This document shows, piece after piece, positions 32,837 through 44,072 of a stretch of 64,000 bases of DNA. The notes under the pieces were generated by a model. It was not told where the DNA came from, searched no databases, and worked only from the letters and a program-made list of their open reading frames with translations. The stretch is from the NCBI RefSeq assembly GCF_905404315.1, contig NC_066286.1, positions 11,849,501 to 11,913,500 on the forward strand. Direction: 5' to 3'. Numbering within the stretch: position 1 is the stretch's first letter; each line of letters starts with the position of its first letter. This stretch comes from Leptidea sinapis (lineage: Eukaryota > Arthropoda > Insecta > Lepidoptera > Pieridae). The position numbers and the translations under genes were made by a program.

Positions 32837-33292
32837 TCCACTGCTGAATATCTAAAGTATCGGACAGCCTGGGACTAGATTGTGATTATTTTATAGCGAT
32901 AGAAATGACTGTACAATATTGTATATTTTTATTGAAAAGAGCGCATAAAAAAGAATGCTGGGAAAGTTTCTTGCGCCGCTTCTTCTCTCTCAGAGCGCCA
33001 TTTGTTTCCGAAGCGGTAGTAGTATCTAGTAGTATAAGACTTGACATCAAAAAGAATTCTAAAGGAATCAATTTTGAGAAAATAAATGCCTTTTATGCCT
33101 CTTATGCCCTTTAACGTTTTGACCCAATCCTCTAATGACCTATATTCACCGTTATTAATGACTCCTTTGCACGGTAACCTAAATTACCGCAGAGTAACAA
33201 GCGGCTCAAAATGATATTAAAATATAATATGCCCCATACTATCGCAATATTATGAAACTGTGTTTTCATAATATTTTCATATTAATAATCAG

Positions 33293-34385
33293 CCGGAAGA
33301 CGTCCACTGCTGGACAATGGCCTCCCCCAAAGATTTCCACGGCGGTCGGTCCTACGCTGCCCTCATCCAACGTATTCCGGCGATCTTGACCAGATCATCG
33401 GTCCATCTTGTGGGGGGCCTACCAACTCTGCGTCTTCCAGCACGTGGTCGCCCTTCGAGGACATTACTGCCCCAACGGCCATCTGTCCGTCGAACTATGT
33501 GCCCTGCCCATTGCCATTTCAGTTTCGCAATCATTTGGACTATGTCGGTAATTTTGGTTCTCCTCATTTCTGATTCGCCGAGCATAGCCCTCTTCATTGC
33601 CCTCTGATTGACCATGAGCTTTCTCATAAGGCCCATAGTTAGCGACCACGTCTGCGTACTGGAAGTCATCACTGGCAACACACACTGGTTGAAAACCTTC
33701 GTCTTCAGACTCTGTGGTACTTGGGACGAGAAGTTTTTACGGAGCTTCCCGAACGCTGTCCATCCGAGTTGGATTCGACGAGTGACCTCTTTCGCGAAAT
33801 CAGACCCACCTAACTGGATTGTTTGTCCGAGGTAGTCGCCGACAATTTTGAGAGTACAGTTCCCAATTGCTATGGGAGTAGGTGTGACATGGACATTTAA
33901 CATGATCTTTGTCTTGTACATATTCATTTCGAGACCTACTCCTTGGGAAGCTGTATTGAGGCCATCGAACATACGGCTTAAGTCTTCCATGGTCTCTGCC
34001 ATGATTACGATATCGTCTGCGAATAAAAGGTAATGTAAAATGTAGATGTATTCGCCGTTGATGTTGATGCCCAGTCCGTTATAGTCCAGAAGCTTAAAGA
34101 CATCTTTCAACGCAGCGGTGAAAAGCTTGGGCGATATGACATTGCCTTGTCTGACTCCCCGCTACAGTCAGATAGGCTTCGAGATCTGATCATGGAGACG
34201 GACTGACGTGGTGGCGTTTCTATACAAACATTTCCACTCTTCGATATATCGGTAATCAATGTGGGATCTCTGGAGACACTGAAGCACCACCCAGGTCTCG
34301 ATCAAATCAAAGGCTTTCTCATAGTCCACGAATACCAACCAGTGGCTCCTCTGTCTTCTGTATAATCTGAGGCAGCATATGTAAG
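33293..34385 (-). mobile_element. RTE-1 LINE, 5'-truncated
   Basis: From 34385 down: SHWLVFVDYEKAFDLIET (motif A), a GVRQGNVISPKLFTAALKD block across a frame break near 34165 (motif B), YLLFADDIVIMAETMEDL (motif C, FADD), GRMFDGL-like thumb, PQSLKTKVFNQCVLPVMT, KWQWAGHIVRRTDGRW and the C-terminal RPPTRWTDDLVKIAG. Its 3' end is the GCCGGAAGACGTCCACTGCT region at 33293. The order and C-terminal block are characteristic of RTE-type elements. A frameshift and an in-frame stop near 34170 break it. Confidence 0.85.
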
Positions 34386-34404
34386 TGGTTTTTCTTTTAT
34401 AATA

Positions 34405-36668
34405 TAAGAGGGGGTAAACGGACACGAGGTTCGCGGGATGGGGAGGGGTTCGGGAAAACCGCAGCCCGTAATTGATTCCACAAAGTGGCTGTGCGAGGCA
34501 AGAAATTTCTAACGAAACGCGCAGTTGTGGAATGGCAGACGTCTACGTGATGCGCGTGGTACTTTGTACGTAATGTCCGGTGGTAGAATGCAATCAACCC
34601 GAACAGCTCCTCTGAGCACTCCCTGTGATAAATACGGTAGAAGAATGCCAAAGAATCAATCAGATCAGAGATGACTTGATCGTCGATGATTCGAACCGCT
34701 CTTCGTTGTATGCGGTCAAATGGTACAAGTTTCGCCAAGTATGCCAATACAGGCTGTGGCAGTTAGAGGCGTGATCTCAAATCGAGGGGATACGACAAAG
34801 GGACACTTTTTAGTGGTAAACACACAACTTCTTCTTGGGGTTGAATTGGACAAAATTTTGTCGGCCCCATTCCGAGACTTTGCAAAGCATAGTCTCAATT
34901 TCAGACACAACTTTGTTCCGGTTGTCATCGACGCTATCCTGGGTCATGTTGGCACGGCTGGTGTAGGAAGCATTCCCTGTGCTATCGTCTGCATAGCAAT
35001 GAATACTGCTGATTTGCAGCATATCATTGATATGCAGAAGAAACAGTGTAGAGGATAGCACGCAGCCTTGCGGGACACCAGCCTTTATGGCTTTTAAGTC
35101 GGAGCATGCACCGTTGACAACAACCTTGTTGCTCCGATCAGCCAAAAAGCTAGCGTAACCCATTTGCATAACGTCTCGGGAACCCCATAGGATAGCAGTT
35201 TCGCTATAAGCGCTTTACGCCACACCCGATCGAAGGCCTTCCCTATGTCCAAACTCACCGTCAACGCCTCTCCCTTCGACTCAGCCGCTTTCGCCCATTT
35301 AAGGGTGGGGTATGCAAGAAGATCACCAGCTGAGCATCCCTGACGGAAACCGTACTAGCAGTCGTTGATCAGCTAGTTCTCCTCTAGGTATCCCAAGAGC
35401 TGGCGGTTGATGATCGACTCCATTACTTTAGAGAAAATGGAGGTTATGGCAATGGGGTGGTAGTTGGATGGATCCGAACGTTCACCTTTCTTAGGGATCG
35501 GGTGCACTAAAGCCGCCTTTCATAATTTCGGGACTACCTCTGATGAGTAGGAGAGCCGGAAAATACGGGTAAAGACCGGCGCCAGTTCCGGAGCACATGT
35601 CCGCAGCACTATCTGGGGAATGCCATCGGGCCCGCTCGATTTGTGAATGTCCAAGGGGAGAAGCGCCTTAAGCACGGTGCCATGCCGGATATTTACTTCC
35701 GGCATATAGGACTCGCACCGCGTGCTCCGGATCAGGCAGTGGTCCGACGATCCCAGAGGAGGGTCAACGGAAACTATGTAGCCGTCCTGATGTGAGGTCA
35801 ACAGAAGATCCAACAATGAAGGTGTATGATCTTCCACATCTGGGATTCGCGTTAGCGCTAGAACAGCTCTCCCTGCATGAACGGTGGTACGTGAGCCCAG
35901 CCATTCGGCATGGTGGGTGTTAAATCGCCAAGACACACGATCTCTGCGGTGGGGATCTGCCCCAACACGGAATCTGTAGCCATTTGGATGTGTTCGAGGA
36001 GCCGGTCAGTCTCTGCGTTACCACTATGGGACCTATACAGACATGCGTAGATTCGCGGATGGTCTTCGCAGTCTATACGCAACCAAATGATGGATAGGTC
36101 CTGTCCTTCAAGAAAACTCAGGCGTCGAGAACAGAAATCCTCCTTGATACGCCAGCCCGCCGTATAAAGGAGTGTTCCAAATTATACCTCGGGTTTGAAA
36201 GGTAAGATAAATCAGCCAGAGAGGATATCTGTGTCTCGGTTAAAAAGAGCAGGGCCGGCTTCGCCGTCTCCAGGTGAAAGTAAACGGCATTTAAATTTGA
36301 GCGAAGCCCTCTGATGTTGCAAAAGTCCACAGCGAATGTGGAGGAGGGTGGTTTGAGCCTCCTGCTCTGTTTGCCCAGAGTCAGCACAGGTTTGCCCCCT
36401 CCAGAATACGCGGGGCAGCCTGGGCAACCACTATGAGGTACAAGCCCTAATTGTGGACGGCTAGGGTCGGATTCTCTAGGACTGCATAGCCTGGTACCGT
36501 CCTGGAGTAGACTTTTTTTTAGTCCGTGCTGCCATTTCTATTTGGGAGATGGGGGTGTAGGCCTCCGGGTACCCCATTCACCTGAAGAAATACAGAGGCA
36601 TAGCCACTATTTCACGCTGGTTTCGAGTGGGGGGTGGTATTACTCCGGGCGTGCCGGCCCAATTTAGT
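34405..36668 (-). mobile_element. LINE-B2 retrotransposon, minus copy
   Basis: Runs from a 5' UTR near 36668 (TTTCGAGTGGGGGGTGGTAT) to a 3' end at 34405 with the TTCGCGGGATGGGGAGGGG region. It is the same subfamily as 17716-18500. The adjacent RTE-1 fragment begins within 20 bp of its A-rich tail. Confidence 0.85.
34406..36387 (-). pseudogene. LINE-B2 ORF2 (endonuclease/RT), broken
   Basis: Endonuclease: DFCNIRGLRSNLNAVYFHLE, FLTETQISSL, IYACLYRSHSGNAETD, EIVCLGDLTPTMPNGW (GDFN lost), DLLLTSHQDGYIVSVDPPLG and SSDHCLIRS. A large deletion removes the region from the end of the endonuclease to the reverse transcriptase start: the frame jumps to LDIHKSSGPDGIPQIVLRT. The RT keeps LSSTLFLLHINDM and CYADDSTGNASY, VQFNPKKKLCVYH and the FYRIYHRECSEELFGLI C-terminus. 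Multiple frameshifts. Confidence 0.85.
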
Positions 36669-38107
36669 TGTGTGTGAGGACCCAACATGGCACTACCACT
36701 CCTAGAATGTGGTCTATGGTGCTAAATCCTTTTCGCGCTAAAGCATGTTCGGGAGGCTGGAAGTCGTCAGGCCTGCGCACATTTTCATATTCTATTGTCA
36801 GAAAATCCCATAGTGATATTTTTATATTAATGCATTCTTTATTCAAAATTTCATATCAAAATCTCTTTTGCTTATCACAAAATTTGTAAAAGTTTAGTTT
36901 TTAGATATCTAATTATTTGTTTTTTCCCTGTTCTTGTAACGAAATAGTGTCTCATCAGAACTGTCAAACTGTGTGTCAGAGGTTATCTTATAGAATTTTT
37001 CCTACAAAAATTAAAAAAATGTCCCGTTTCTGGATGAAGTGTGGTCTATTTTTTGCGATCACTAAACATAACCAAACTGCGATGGCCTATGAAACATTAA
37101 ATTAAATAGTCTAAAAAAGCTACGTCAATAATTTTAAACACCTGCGTTTTTGATAAATTAAATATCAAAGTTTTTTTATAACAGCAAAATTACAAAGCTA
37201 AAATATATTATAGTCTTAATTAGCATTATGTCACATTTATTTTTGAAAACGCAAGTTGGATTAAACTCCAAACATTGTACAAAATGTGATTAAAATAGGT
37301 GCAGGAGTTCATCGCGGACAAACAACGTGACACAAAGTTTTTATATTTAAAGATAATATTATCTATGATGTAAAAAATGTGCTATCAAAGCAAAATAGCA
37401 GAAGTATCGTGGTACATAATGACAAATGTGTGGTATAATTGTCATAAAGCTGCAGGTAGAAGAATTAATATATGGGCGGGCGACAAGCGCGACCAAAATC
37501 AATAGTGGCTCAGCTTTAATTTATAATGTACTCTGTGCGCTCAGCTGACATAAAATATTGACACCATTTTGATTTTATCCGAGGAATACGCCAGATATAA
37601 TTTCTATCTGAGAATATCTGAGAGTAAATAACAGATTTATCCTAGGAATAAAACTTATTCTACTTTAGTGAATTGCAACCTAAGTTATTACTTCTAGAAT
37701 AAGAGGCAAACATGAAACTTCTTTCGTATAAATAAGTCAAGAATCATTCCATTCTGAATTCAACATGTTTTAATGAAACTCTATCTCTAATAAAAACACT
37801 CACCAATGTTCTAACATACATAATTATTAAGTCCACACTCGTTCAAATCTAGGTTAATTTATCAACGCTCTTTGAAAGGTATGCATAATTAAAACTCACC
37901 AGATGTTACAGTGTACAGGGAGTTAGTGGTGTTCCAGTAATTATCATGATAAAAGGGTAAAGAAAGGTTGAGGCTAATGGCTTGCCCACATTATTTATTT
38001 ATGTCGCTGTTACTATTATACGTGTTAGATGAAGCTTTTGGGAACATAATATTAGCTTTACTCAAGGAGATTATAAGTACTCGTAGCTCAGTATTGCAGC
38101 ATTTTCT
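36669..38107. other. AT-rich DNA, nothing recognised
   Basis: About 1.4 kb without supported gene, repeat copy or RNA. Confidence 0.45.
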
Positions 38108-38137
38108 ATGATTAACGCGAGTGTTACACATTTAAAT

Positions 38138-38401
38138 AAAATACTTTTAAAGGAATAAAACGCGTGTAATTGTAACTGTTTTAACATTAGATTTTTGCGT
38201 AAAAGTTACATTTTTATTTTAGTTAACCCGACGTTTCAAAATTATCCATTCCGACATTTCACCTGCAGTCTCACTGAAAACGAGATCTGGAAAGGTCTTG
38301 AAACGTCGGTTGACTAAAATAAAAATGTAACTTTTACGCAGAAACAATTACTATACAATTACTACAATTACACGCGTTTTAATCATTTTAAAGTGTTTTG
38401 C
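38138..38401. mobile_element. Foldback element (long inverted repeat)
   Basis: The left arm has AAAACGCGTGTAATTG and GCGTAAAAGTTACATTTTTA then TTAACCCGACGTTTCAA; the right arm has the reverse complements TTGAAACGTCGGTTGACTAA, AATGTAACTTTTACGC and CAATTACACGCGTTTT. The arms pair over about 100 bases each with interruptions, around an unpaired centre of about 50 bp that contains GACATTTCACCTGCAG. No coding frame. A MITE or foldback element; a scrap of its left flank is at 5219-5275. Confidence 0.8.
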
Positions 38402-39149
38402 TCAGTATTTTTGGTATCTTTAGCATTTCTATCTCATCTATCTGTCATCTTTTTGATTCATAGATATTTTCACTAAGTACTTTATGGTTTTAGTATATTT
38501 GCTATGAGTTTATTATTTATGTTCTAAATTTTATCATGTATTTAGATAGATATTTTAAACTGATACTGGCTACACACCCGTTAGCAGTGAATGAAGACGG
38601 GCAAAGCACACGATTACTTCTCCTTTTGGGTTGTCTTATTTCATATGACATTCCTTTTAGTAAAATAAGTTCTTCTTAACCAAATTCTATTACTTCAATC
38701 CTCTACCCCTGCCGTGCGCTCTTTTTATCGATTAAGCTTAAAAGTAGTATTTCCCTATAAACTGTAGTTTTCCTTCCAGTTGAGTTTGTACGAATAATTA
38801 TTACTCCTTTATGATTTTCTGATTTCGAAAGAAATGTCGGCAGCACCTAAAGCGCATAACGTGCTCTTCGCTCAGACAAATAATATACAGCCGTTGAAAA
38901 TACTGAACTGGCTTTACGGCTCTCGAGATAAGTTGCAATCTATCGTTTGGAAACTCTTGAATCTAATAAAACTAAAGCATACTTCAAAACATTAAAAGTG
39001 CACCTGGAATTATTTTTGTTGGATTTTTGATTCAAAACGATATTATTGATCCAATTACAATTCAAATCAGCTTAAAAATATTATGATATTTTAATAATGA
39101 AAGAATCCAATTTTAAAAACCCATACTAAACTTACGTGAAGGTTTTGGG
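38402..39149. other. AT-rich DNA, nothing recognised
   Basis: No supported feature. Confidence 0.45.
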
Positions 39150-39306
39150 GTACTTGAGAGTTTTGAAAGTTTCTTGCGCCGCTTCTTCTCTCTCAAAGCG
39201 CCATTTTTTTCCAAAGCGGTAGTAGTATCTAGTATAGTAGAAATGACATCAAAAAGAATTCTAAAGCAATCGATATTGAGAAAATAAATGCCTTTTATGC
39301 CCTTTT
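39150..39306 (+). mobile_element. LINE-A 3' UTR fragment
   Basis: TTTCTTGCGCCGCTTCTTCT, GCGGTAGTAGTATCTAGTAT and AAAATAAATGCCTTTTATGC match 32970-33100. Only the last 150 bases of LINE-A are present. Confidence 0.75.
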
Positions 39307-39784
39307 GAAGAATACACGAACACGTGGTGTTTCTACGCGTATGTTTGTACATGCATTCATTGAACAAACTTTTATAGGAATGGACTCATTCATGGATTGC
39401 ATTCCCAATGTCTAATTCCTTGTTATCTAACAAACAAGAATCTAAAAATATCACCACGTAATCATATACATTAATTGAAAAAAGAGATCATGAAACGTAA
39501 AATTAAAATAATTATTTAAATGCCTGGAGCATGTAATGGATTGAAATATCAAGCTCAGCTCCTCAATTGAGGTTCAGTTAAATTACATTAGGACGAGTCA
39601 ATAAGCCATTTCTTGTTAATAGTAATGAACATCTTGAAATATTAAACACTGCAGATTGATTTAATATTTCAAATGACTTTTCTTAACTTTCAACATCCAA
39701 CTGAAATCCTATCTGAACGATCTTCATGTTAACAAAAAGTTCAAAATAATTAAAAACAGTAATTTCATTATATACCAATATCAT

Positions 39785-40000
39785 CTCAGTTAACCGTCAA
39801 ATTAAACATATTCTCAAATAGTAGACCAATTACTAAAATCGTTTCTTACTCAGTCATCCGAGTGTTGTAATGCCAAGTAAAATGAATTAATCAAACGAGC
39901 TAATCTTACGTGTGACAACCTCATATTTTGTACGATGTCATAAAGTAAACACACTGTAATTCATACATACATAAAACATTCAGGAAATTGTATAGATTTG
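39785..40000 (-). repeat. Dispersed repeat R1, copy 3
   Basis: Minus-strand order TGAGGTTGTCACACG, AAGATTAGCTCGTTTGATTA, GGCATTACAACACTCGGATG and GACTGAGTAAG agrees with copies 1 and 2; the end is more diverged. It keeps the GTTTGATTAATTCATTTTAC section also seen in copy 1. Confidence 0.6.
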
Positions 40001-40047
40001 GGCTCGTGTAAACATTGCTTGTCGCAAGGGATCGTTTTAATGTTCGG

Positions 40048-40340
40048 CGACTTAGATGCTGTTCTCAGATGGAGTATCAAAAATAAAATGCACTTCTACG
40101 TCGAATGTGACACCACATCAAGTTCGACTATAAAATCGATGGCACAATAATCACTGGGTCTGCAAGCATTAAAGATCTGGGGGCTACATTATATCATAAG
40201 CTGAACTTCCGTGATCATGTAATTGCTTTGGCAAGAGATTCCCATAGACGCCACGGTTTCATTTTAAGAAATGCCAGGGAGTTTTGCCACGCAATGTCAT
40301 CGTAACCCGCACGAGGATGCATATGTGGTTCTCCATGAAA
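40048..40340 (+). pseudogene. Jockey-like LINE thumb fragment
   Basis: Plus-strand frame from 40129 reads YKIDGTIITGSASIKDLGAT, LYHKLNFRDHVIALARDSH and RRHGFILRNAREFCHAMSS, which is the region after the YADD box in Jockey-like reverse transcriptases (the SxxDLGxxxDxxLxFxxH pattern). It is a family not otherwise present in the window, broken on both sides. Confidence 0.6.
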
Positions 40341-40372
40341 AGGCTTAGTATGTATTCAATTTCAAATTCAAA

Positions 40373-40975
40373 TATTTTTATTCAAAATAGGATGTGACAT
40401 CACTTATTGATAGTCAAAAACTACCACCCACTCCAAAATGAATACCTCAGACCTGAGAAGAATGGGCGCAACAAACTCATTTTTTTTTCATCTAAAAAAT
40501 ATGTTTACAAAGTAATATTGTACAATTAAACTTATTATTTAATAGCCTGAGGGCGGTCACTCTATTCCCAATCTCTGGTATCATTAAGAAAGTCATTTAT
40601 GTTATAGTAACCTTTACCACACAAACGTTTTTTAACAATTATTTTGAATAACGTAATGCTTTTGTTTTGAACATTTCCTGGGATCTTGTTGTAAAAGCAT
40701 ATACATCGCCCCACAAAAGACTTACTAACTCGACTTAGCCGAGTAGTAGGCATTATAAGTTTATGTCTTTTCCTGGTGCTAACATTATGGTTATGACAGT
40801 TTCTAGCAAATTCACTTATGTGCCTATGAACATACATTACATTATCAAGAATTTATTAAGAAGCAACAGTCAAGATGTTAATTTCTTTGAATTTTGCTCT
40901 CAATGGTTCTTTAGGACCTAGGTTATAAATAGCGCGAATAGCCCTCTTCTGCAGCACAAATATTATCAAAGTCAA
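40373..40975 (-). mobile_element. AF-group LINE, 3' end, copy 1
   Basis: AF is a group related to LINE-A. The tail AAATTCAAATATTTTTATTC is at 40376, the 3' UTR holds AGAAGAATGGGCGCAACAAA, and 40562-40837 (minus) codes for TRKRHKLIMPTTRLSRVSKS, FVGRCICFYNKIPGNVQN and KRLCGKGYYNINDFLNDT. It ends abruptly at FVLQKRAIRAIYN-type text near 40970 (the TTCTGCAGCACAAATATT point), where the next element's tail begins. Confidence 0.75.
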
Positions 40976-42665
40976 AGTCAAAAAATCTTTATTCACTGTA
41001 AAACTTCATAAGTTATTTAGTGCAAGTCAGGATAAAGTACAAAAGTTACAAAAGCATTCAAATGAGTATAATAAGAGTACAACAATATTCATTAATAAAA
41101 TTTAGAACATTAATTCCAACTATCTTTATCATTCAAATAATCTTTCACATTATATAGGCCTTAGATGTTAATTTATTTTTTACGATACATTAAATTTTTT
41201 AAATAGGTAATATTTTAATATCATTTGGGAGTTTATTATAAAATATAACACAATCCACTTAAAAAGATTTAGCAATTTTACGGAGCCTAGTAGATTAACA
41301 GATTTTTAGAATTGCGAGTTTATGTTTGTTTCGAGTATTGACACTATGTACAGCACTATTCTTTTTAAATTGGCTAATATGTTTATGAGCGTCTAGGAGG
41401 TTCTCGTATATGTACTGGCAGTGTACTGTCATAATATTCATTTCACTAAACTTTTCTCTCAATAAATCCCTTGAACGCATTTTATAGATTGCTCGAATTG
41501 CCCTTTTCTGCAGCACAAATATGTTGTCAATATCTGCAGCCCTACCCCACAATATAATTCCGTAATACATGACACTATGAAAGGTAGAGAAATATACAAG
41601 TCTAGTTGTTTCAACATCTGTCAACAGCCTAATTTTTTTTATTGCAAATACTGCAGAGCTAAGTCGATTACATAATTTTTTTATATGAGCACCCCATTGT
41701 AGCTTAAAGTCTAATGTAATAGGAATAGGAGCCTAGGAATGTTGTCGTTTCTACTACATCAAGTTTGTCATTATTAATTTTTATAGGTGTTGATTGGTGT
41801 TTTATATGTGGAAGTGTAAACCTTACACATTTTGTTTTCATTTCGTTTAAAAGTATGTTATTAACATAAAACCAATTTACCACATCAGCAATGTCGTCGA
41901 CAACCTGACAGAATTTTTTTTGCTGGCATTTTATTTTAAATAACAAAGATATATCGTCAGCAAACAGTATAATATCATGTTTATTTTGAATAAGATATGG
42001 TAAATCATTAACGTATACCAGGAACAAGATTGGTGGTACACCCATGAGAGCCAGTTGATCTTTTTCCATTAATGTCTACTCTTTGAAACCTATTACACAA
42101 GTACGATTTTATTAAATCTAGAGAAACATCTTTAACCCCATAGTGGTATTTTTTTTAAATAAGGTTTCACGATGGACGCAGTCGAATGCCTTGGATAAAT
42201 CACAAAACACTCCTAACGCATCACATGAATCCTCCCAAGCATCCAAAATATTTCTTATTAGCTCGATACTAGCATTTGTGGTTGAAAGACCTTGAGTAAC
42301 CATATTGTTTATTATGCATGAGGTTATTACTGTAAAAATGGTAAATTAATTGCATTAACATAAAATCTTGAATCTAAACTACCAACGTATCAGTACGATA
42401 TGGGTCTTAAATTGGTGGGGTCAGCTTTATCTCCCGACTTAAATAGAGGAGTGATCTTGCTCTGTTTCATTTGGTTTGTTAATATACCGCAATCTACACA
42501 CTTATTGAAAATTAAAGCTTAGTCTGTGGCTACAATTTCTATTTCAGATTTCACTACGTTAACAGATATTCCCCAGAGATCTTTAGTTTTCTTAACGCTA
42601 ATTAGACTAAACGTTTTAATAATCTCTATGCGATCACCATGGTTAAATTTTTTGTCAAACAACAC
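40976..42665 (-). mobile_element. AF-group LINE, RT region, copy 2
   Basis: Tail TCAAAGTCAAAAAATCTTTA starts at 40977. Reading from high to low coordinates: a pre-RT segment KTKDLWGISVNVVKSEIEIV (42660-42520), GVFCDLSKAFDCVHRETLFK (motif A, about 42200), a damaged motif B (GVPPILFLVYVNDLPYL in place of PQGSILGP...), ILFADDISLLFKI (motif C), TTTFLGS, then YYGIILWGRAADIDNIFVLQ and LREKFSEMNIMTVHCQYIYE. Several frameshifts. Its 5' part is cut off at 42665 by a LINE-B fragment. Confidence 0.75.
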
Positions 42666-42667
42666 AA

Positions 42668-43258
42668 CCTCATCTAGAGGGCAAAGCCAAATTGGCTTCA
42701 AAGAAACTGGGCGTCATTAATAGAAGACGGCAATACTTCAAGCCAGCCCACATTCTAGCGCTGTACAAAGCGCAGGTCCGGCCACAAATGGAATATTGCT
42801 GTCATCTCTGGTCTGGCGCACCCCAGCTCGTATTGTCGGGGACCCAGTGCTCTATGAAGCGTAGAGACGTCGCTTCATTGTGTGTCTTCTACCGCATTTA
42901 TCACGGGGAGTGTTCCGAAGAGCTGTTTAACCTGATTCCTGCCGCCGAATTCCACCTTCGCACGACACGCCACAAGTTAGGTTATCATCCTCACCATCTG
43001 GATGTGTGGCGGTCCTTCACAGTGTGGTTTTCAAGGAGCTTTATTCCTCGTACTATGAAGCTGTGGAATGAGCTTCCTTGTGCGGTGTTTCCGGGACGAT
43101 ACGACATGGGTATCTTCAAAAAAACACGTACACCTTCCTTAAAGGCCGGCAACGCTCCTGTGATTCCTCTGGTGTTGCAAGAGATTGTGGGCGGCGGTGA
43201 TCACTTAACAACAGGTGACCCATATGCTCGTTTGTCCTCCTATCCCATAAAAAAAAAA
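42668..43258 (+). mobile_element. LINE-B1 3' fragment
   Basis: 5'-truncated LINE-B1: LASKKLGVINRRRQYFKPAH, ILALYKAQVRPQMEYCCHLW, then a 60-base deletion at GAPQLVLSGTQCS, SLCVFYRIYHGECSEELF, RSFIPRTMKLWNELPCAVF and the 3' end TTTGTCCTCCTATCCC followed by nine A residues at 43250-43258. It is close in sequence to the B1 copies at 14.6 and 49 kb, so it is recent. It lies exactly between two unrelated LINE halves. Confidence 0.85.
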
Positions 43259-43261
43259 CCT

Positions 43262-44000
43262 CAAATGTAGTATTAATATCGGTAGCGTTGCCCCATATCA
43301 ATATACAATAGGACATTATACTTTAGAAATAACTAATTTATACTTCGTCGCGCCGTATCTATGTCAGTTAATTGTCTAATCTTTTTAACTGCGTATGCTG
43401 CAGAACTAAGTCTGTTCGCCAATCCTTCAATATGGGGGTTTTATCACCTTCCCGTTTAACAAACACTTGCACCTATATTTTTGACATTTGGTACGGTAAG
43501 TTTTATATATTTAGATTCCTTGCTATTTAACAATAGGTTATTAGCGCTAAACCAGTACACAATGTCAGATAGAATATCGTTCACTTCGTCATATATAGCT
43601 TGGTTTCTTTTCACTTTGATAATCAGTGAAGTGCATCCCGCAAACAATACTACCTTATGTTTTTTCTCTATAATATTAGGAAGATCATTGATATAGATAA
43701 GGTAGTGGAATGGTCCAAGAATAGACCCTTGTGGTACCCACATACTGAGAGGAATCCCAGGAGATCTTTTGCCATTCACGTAGACCTTCTGAATTCTATT
43801 CTTTAGATATGAAGTCAGAAGATCGAGCGCAGTTCCTTTTATGCCATAGTGATATAGCTTCCTGACCAGCGTTGAATGTTGAACACAATCAAAAGCCTTA
43901 GAGATAAATCACAGAAGCTACCAAGTGCATTCTGCGATTCCTCCCAGGCATCAAAAATTTTCTTTATTAGCTCAACACTAGGTCCCTGACATAGTTGGCT
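43262..44000 (-). mobile_element. AF-group LINE, RT region, copy 3
   Basis: From high to low: FCDLSKAFDCVQHSTLV-like text with a frame break (about 43880), NGKRSPGIPLSMWVPQGSIL (motif B, PQG kept), GPFHYLIYINDLPNI, VVLFAGCTSLIIKV (motif C reads FAGC in place of FADD: both catalytic aspartates lost), then LSDIVYWFSANNLLLNSKES. The part below 43450 shows RLSSAAYAVKKIRQLT-like and ILIWGNATDINT text. The 3' end is missing. Confidence 0.7.
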
Positions 44001-44072
44001 GTGTTATAGAATAAATAATTTGATAGTGATTTTGCTATCTGTCTTTTGTAAAAATGATAAAGGTGTAACCTA

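Larger units (their letters stand above)
29735..33112 (+). mobile_element. LINE-A retrotransposon, longest plus copy
   Basis: Jockey-superfamily non-LTR element with the end of ORF1, an endonuclease frame, a reverse transcriptase frame and a 3' UTR that closes in TATGCC repeats (33091-33111). Its 5' end is not seen; sequence similar to coding DNA fades near 29735. The 3' UTR contains GAGAGTTTCTTGC-type, GCGCCGCTTCTTCTCTCTCA and GAAGCGGTAGTAGTATCTAG blocks that recur as isolated fragments in the window. Frameshifts and small deletions prevent activity. Confidence 0.9.

Noticed and set aside
42660..43270. Target duplication AACCTCA around the LINE-B1 fragment
   Set aside because: The sequences on the two sides belong to different LINE regions that are not collinear, so the match may be chance.
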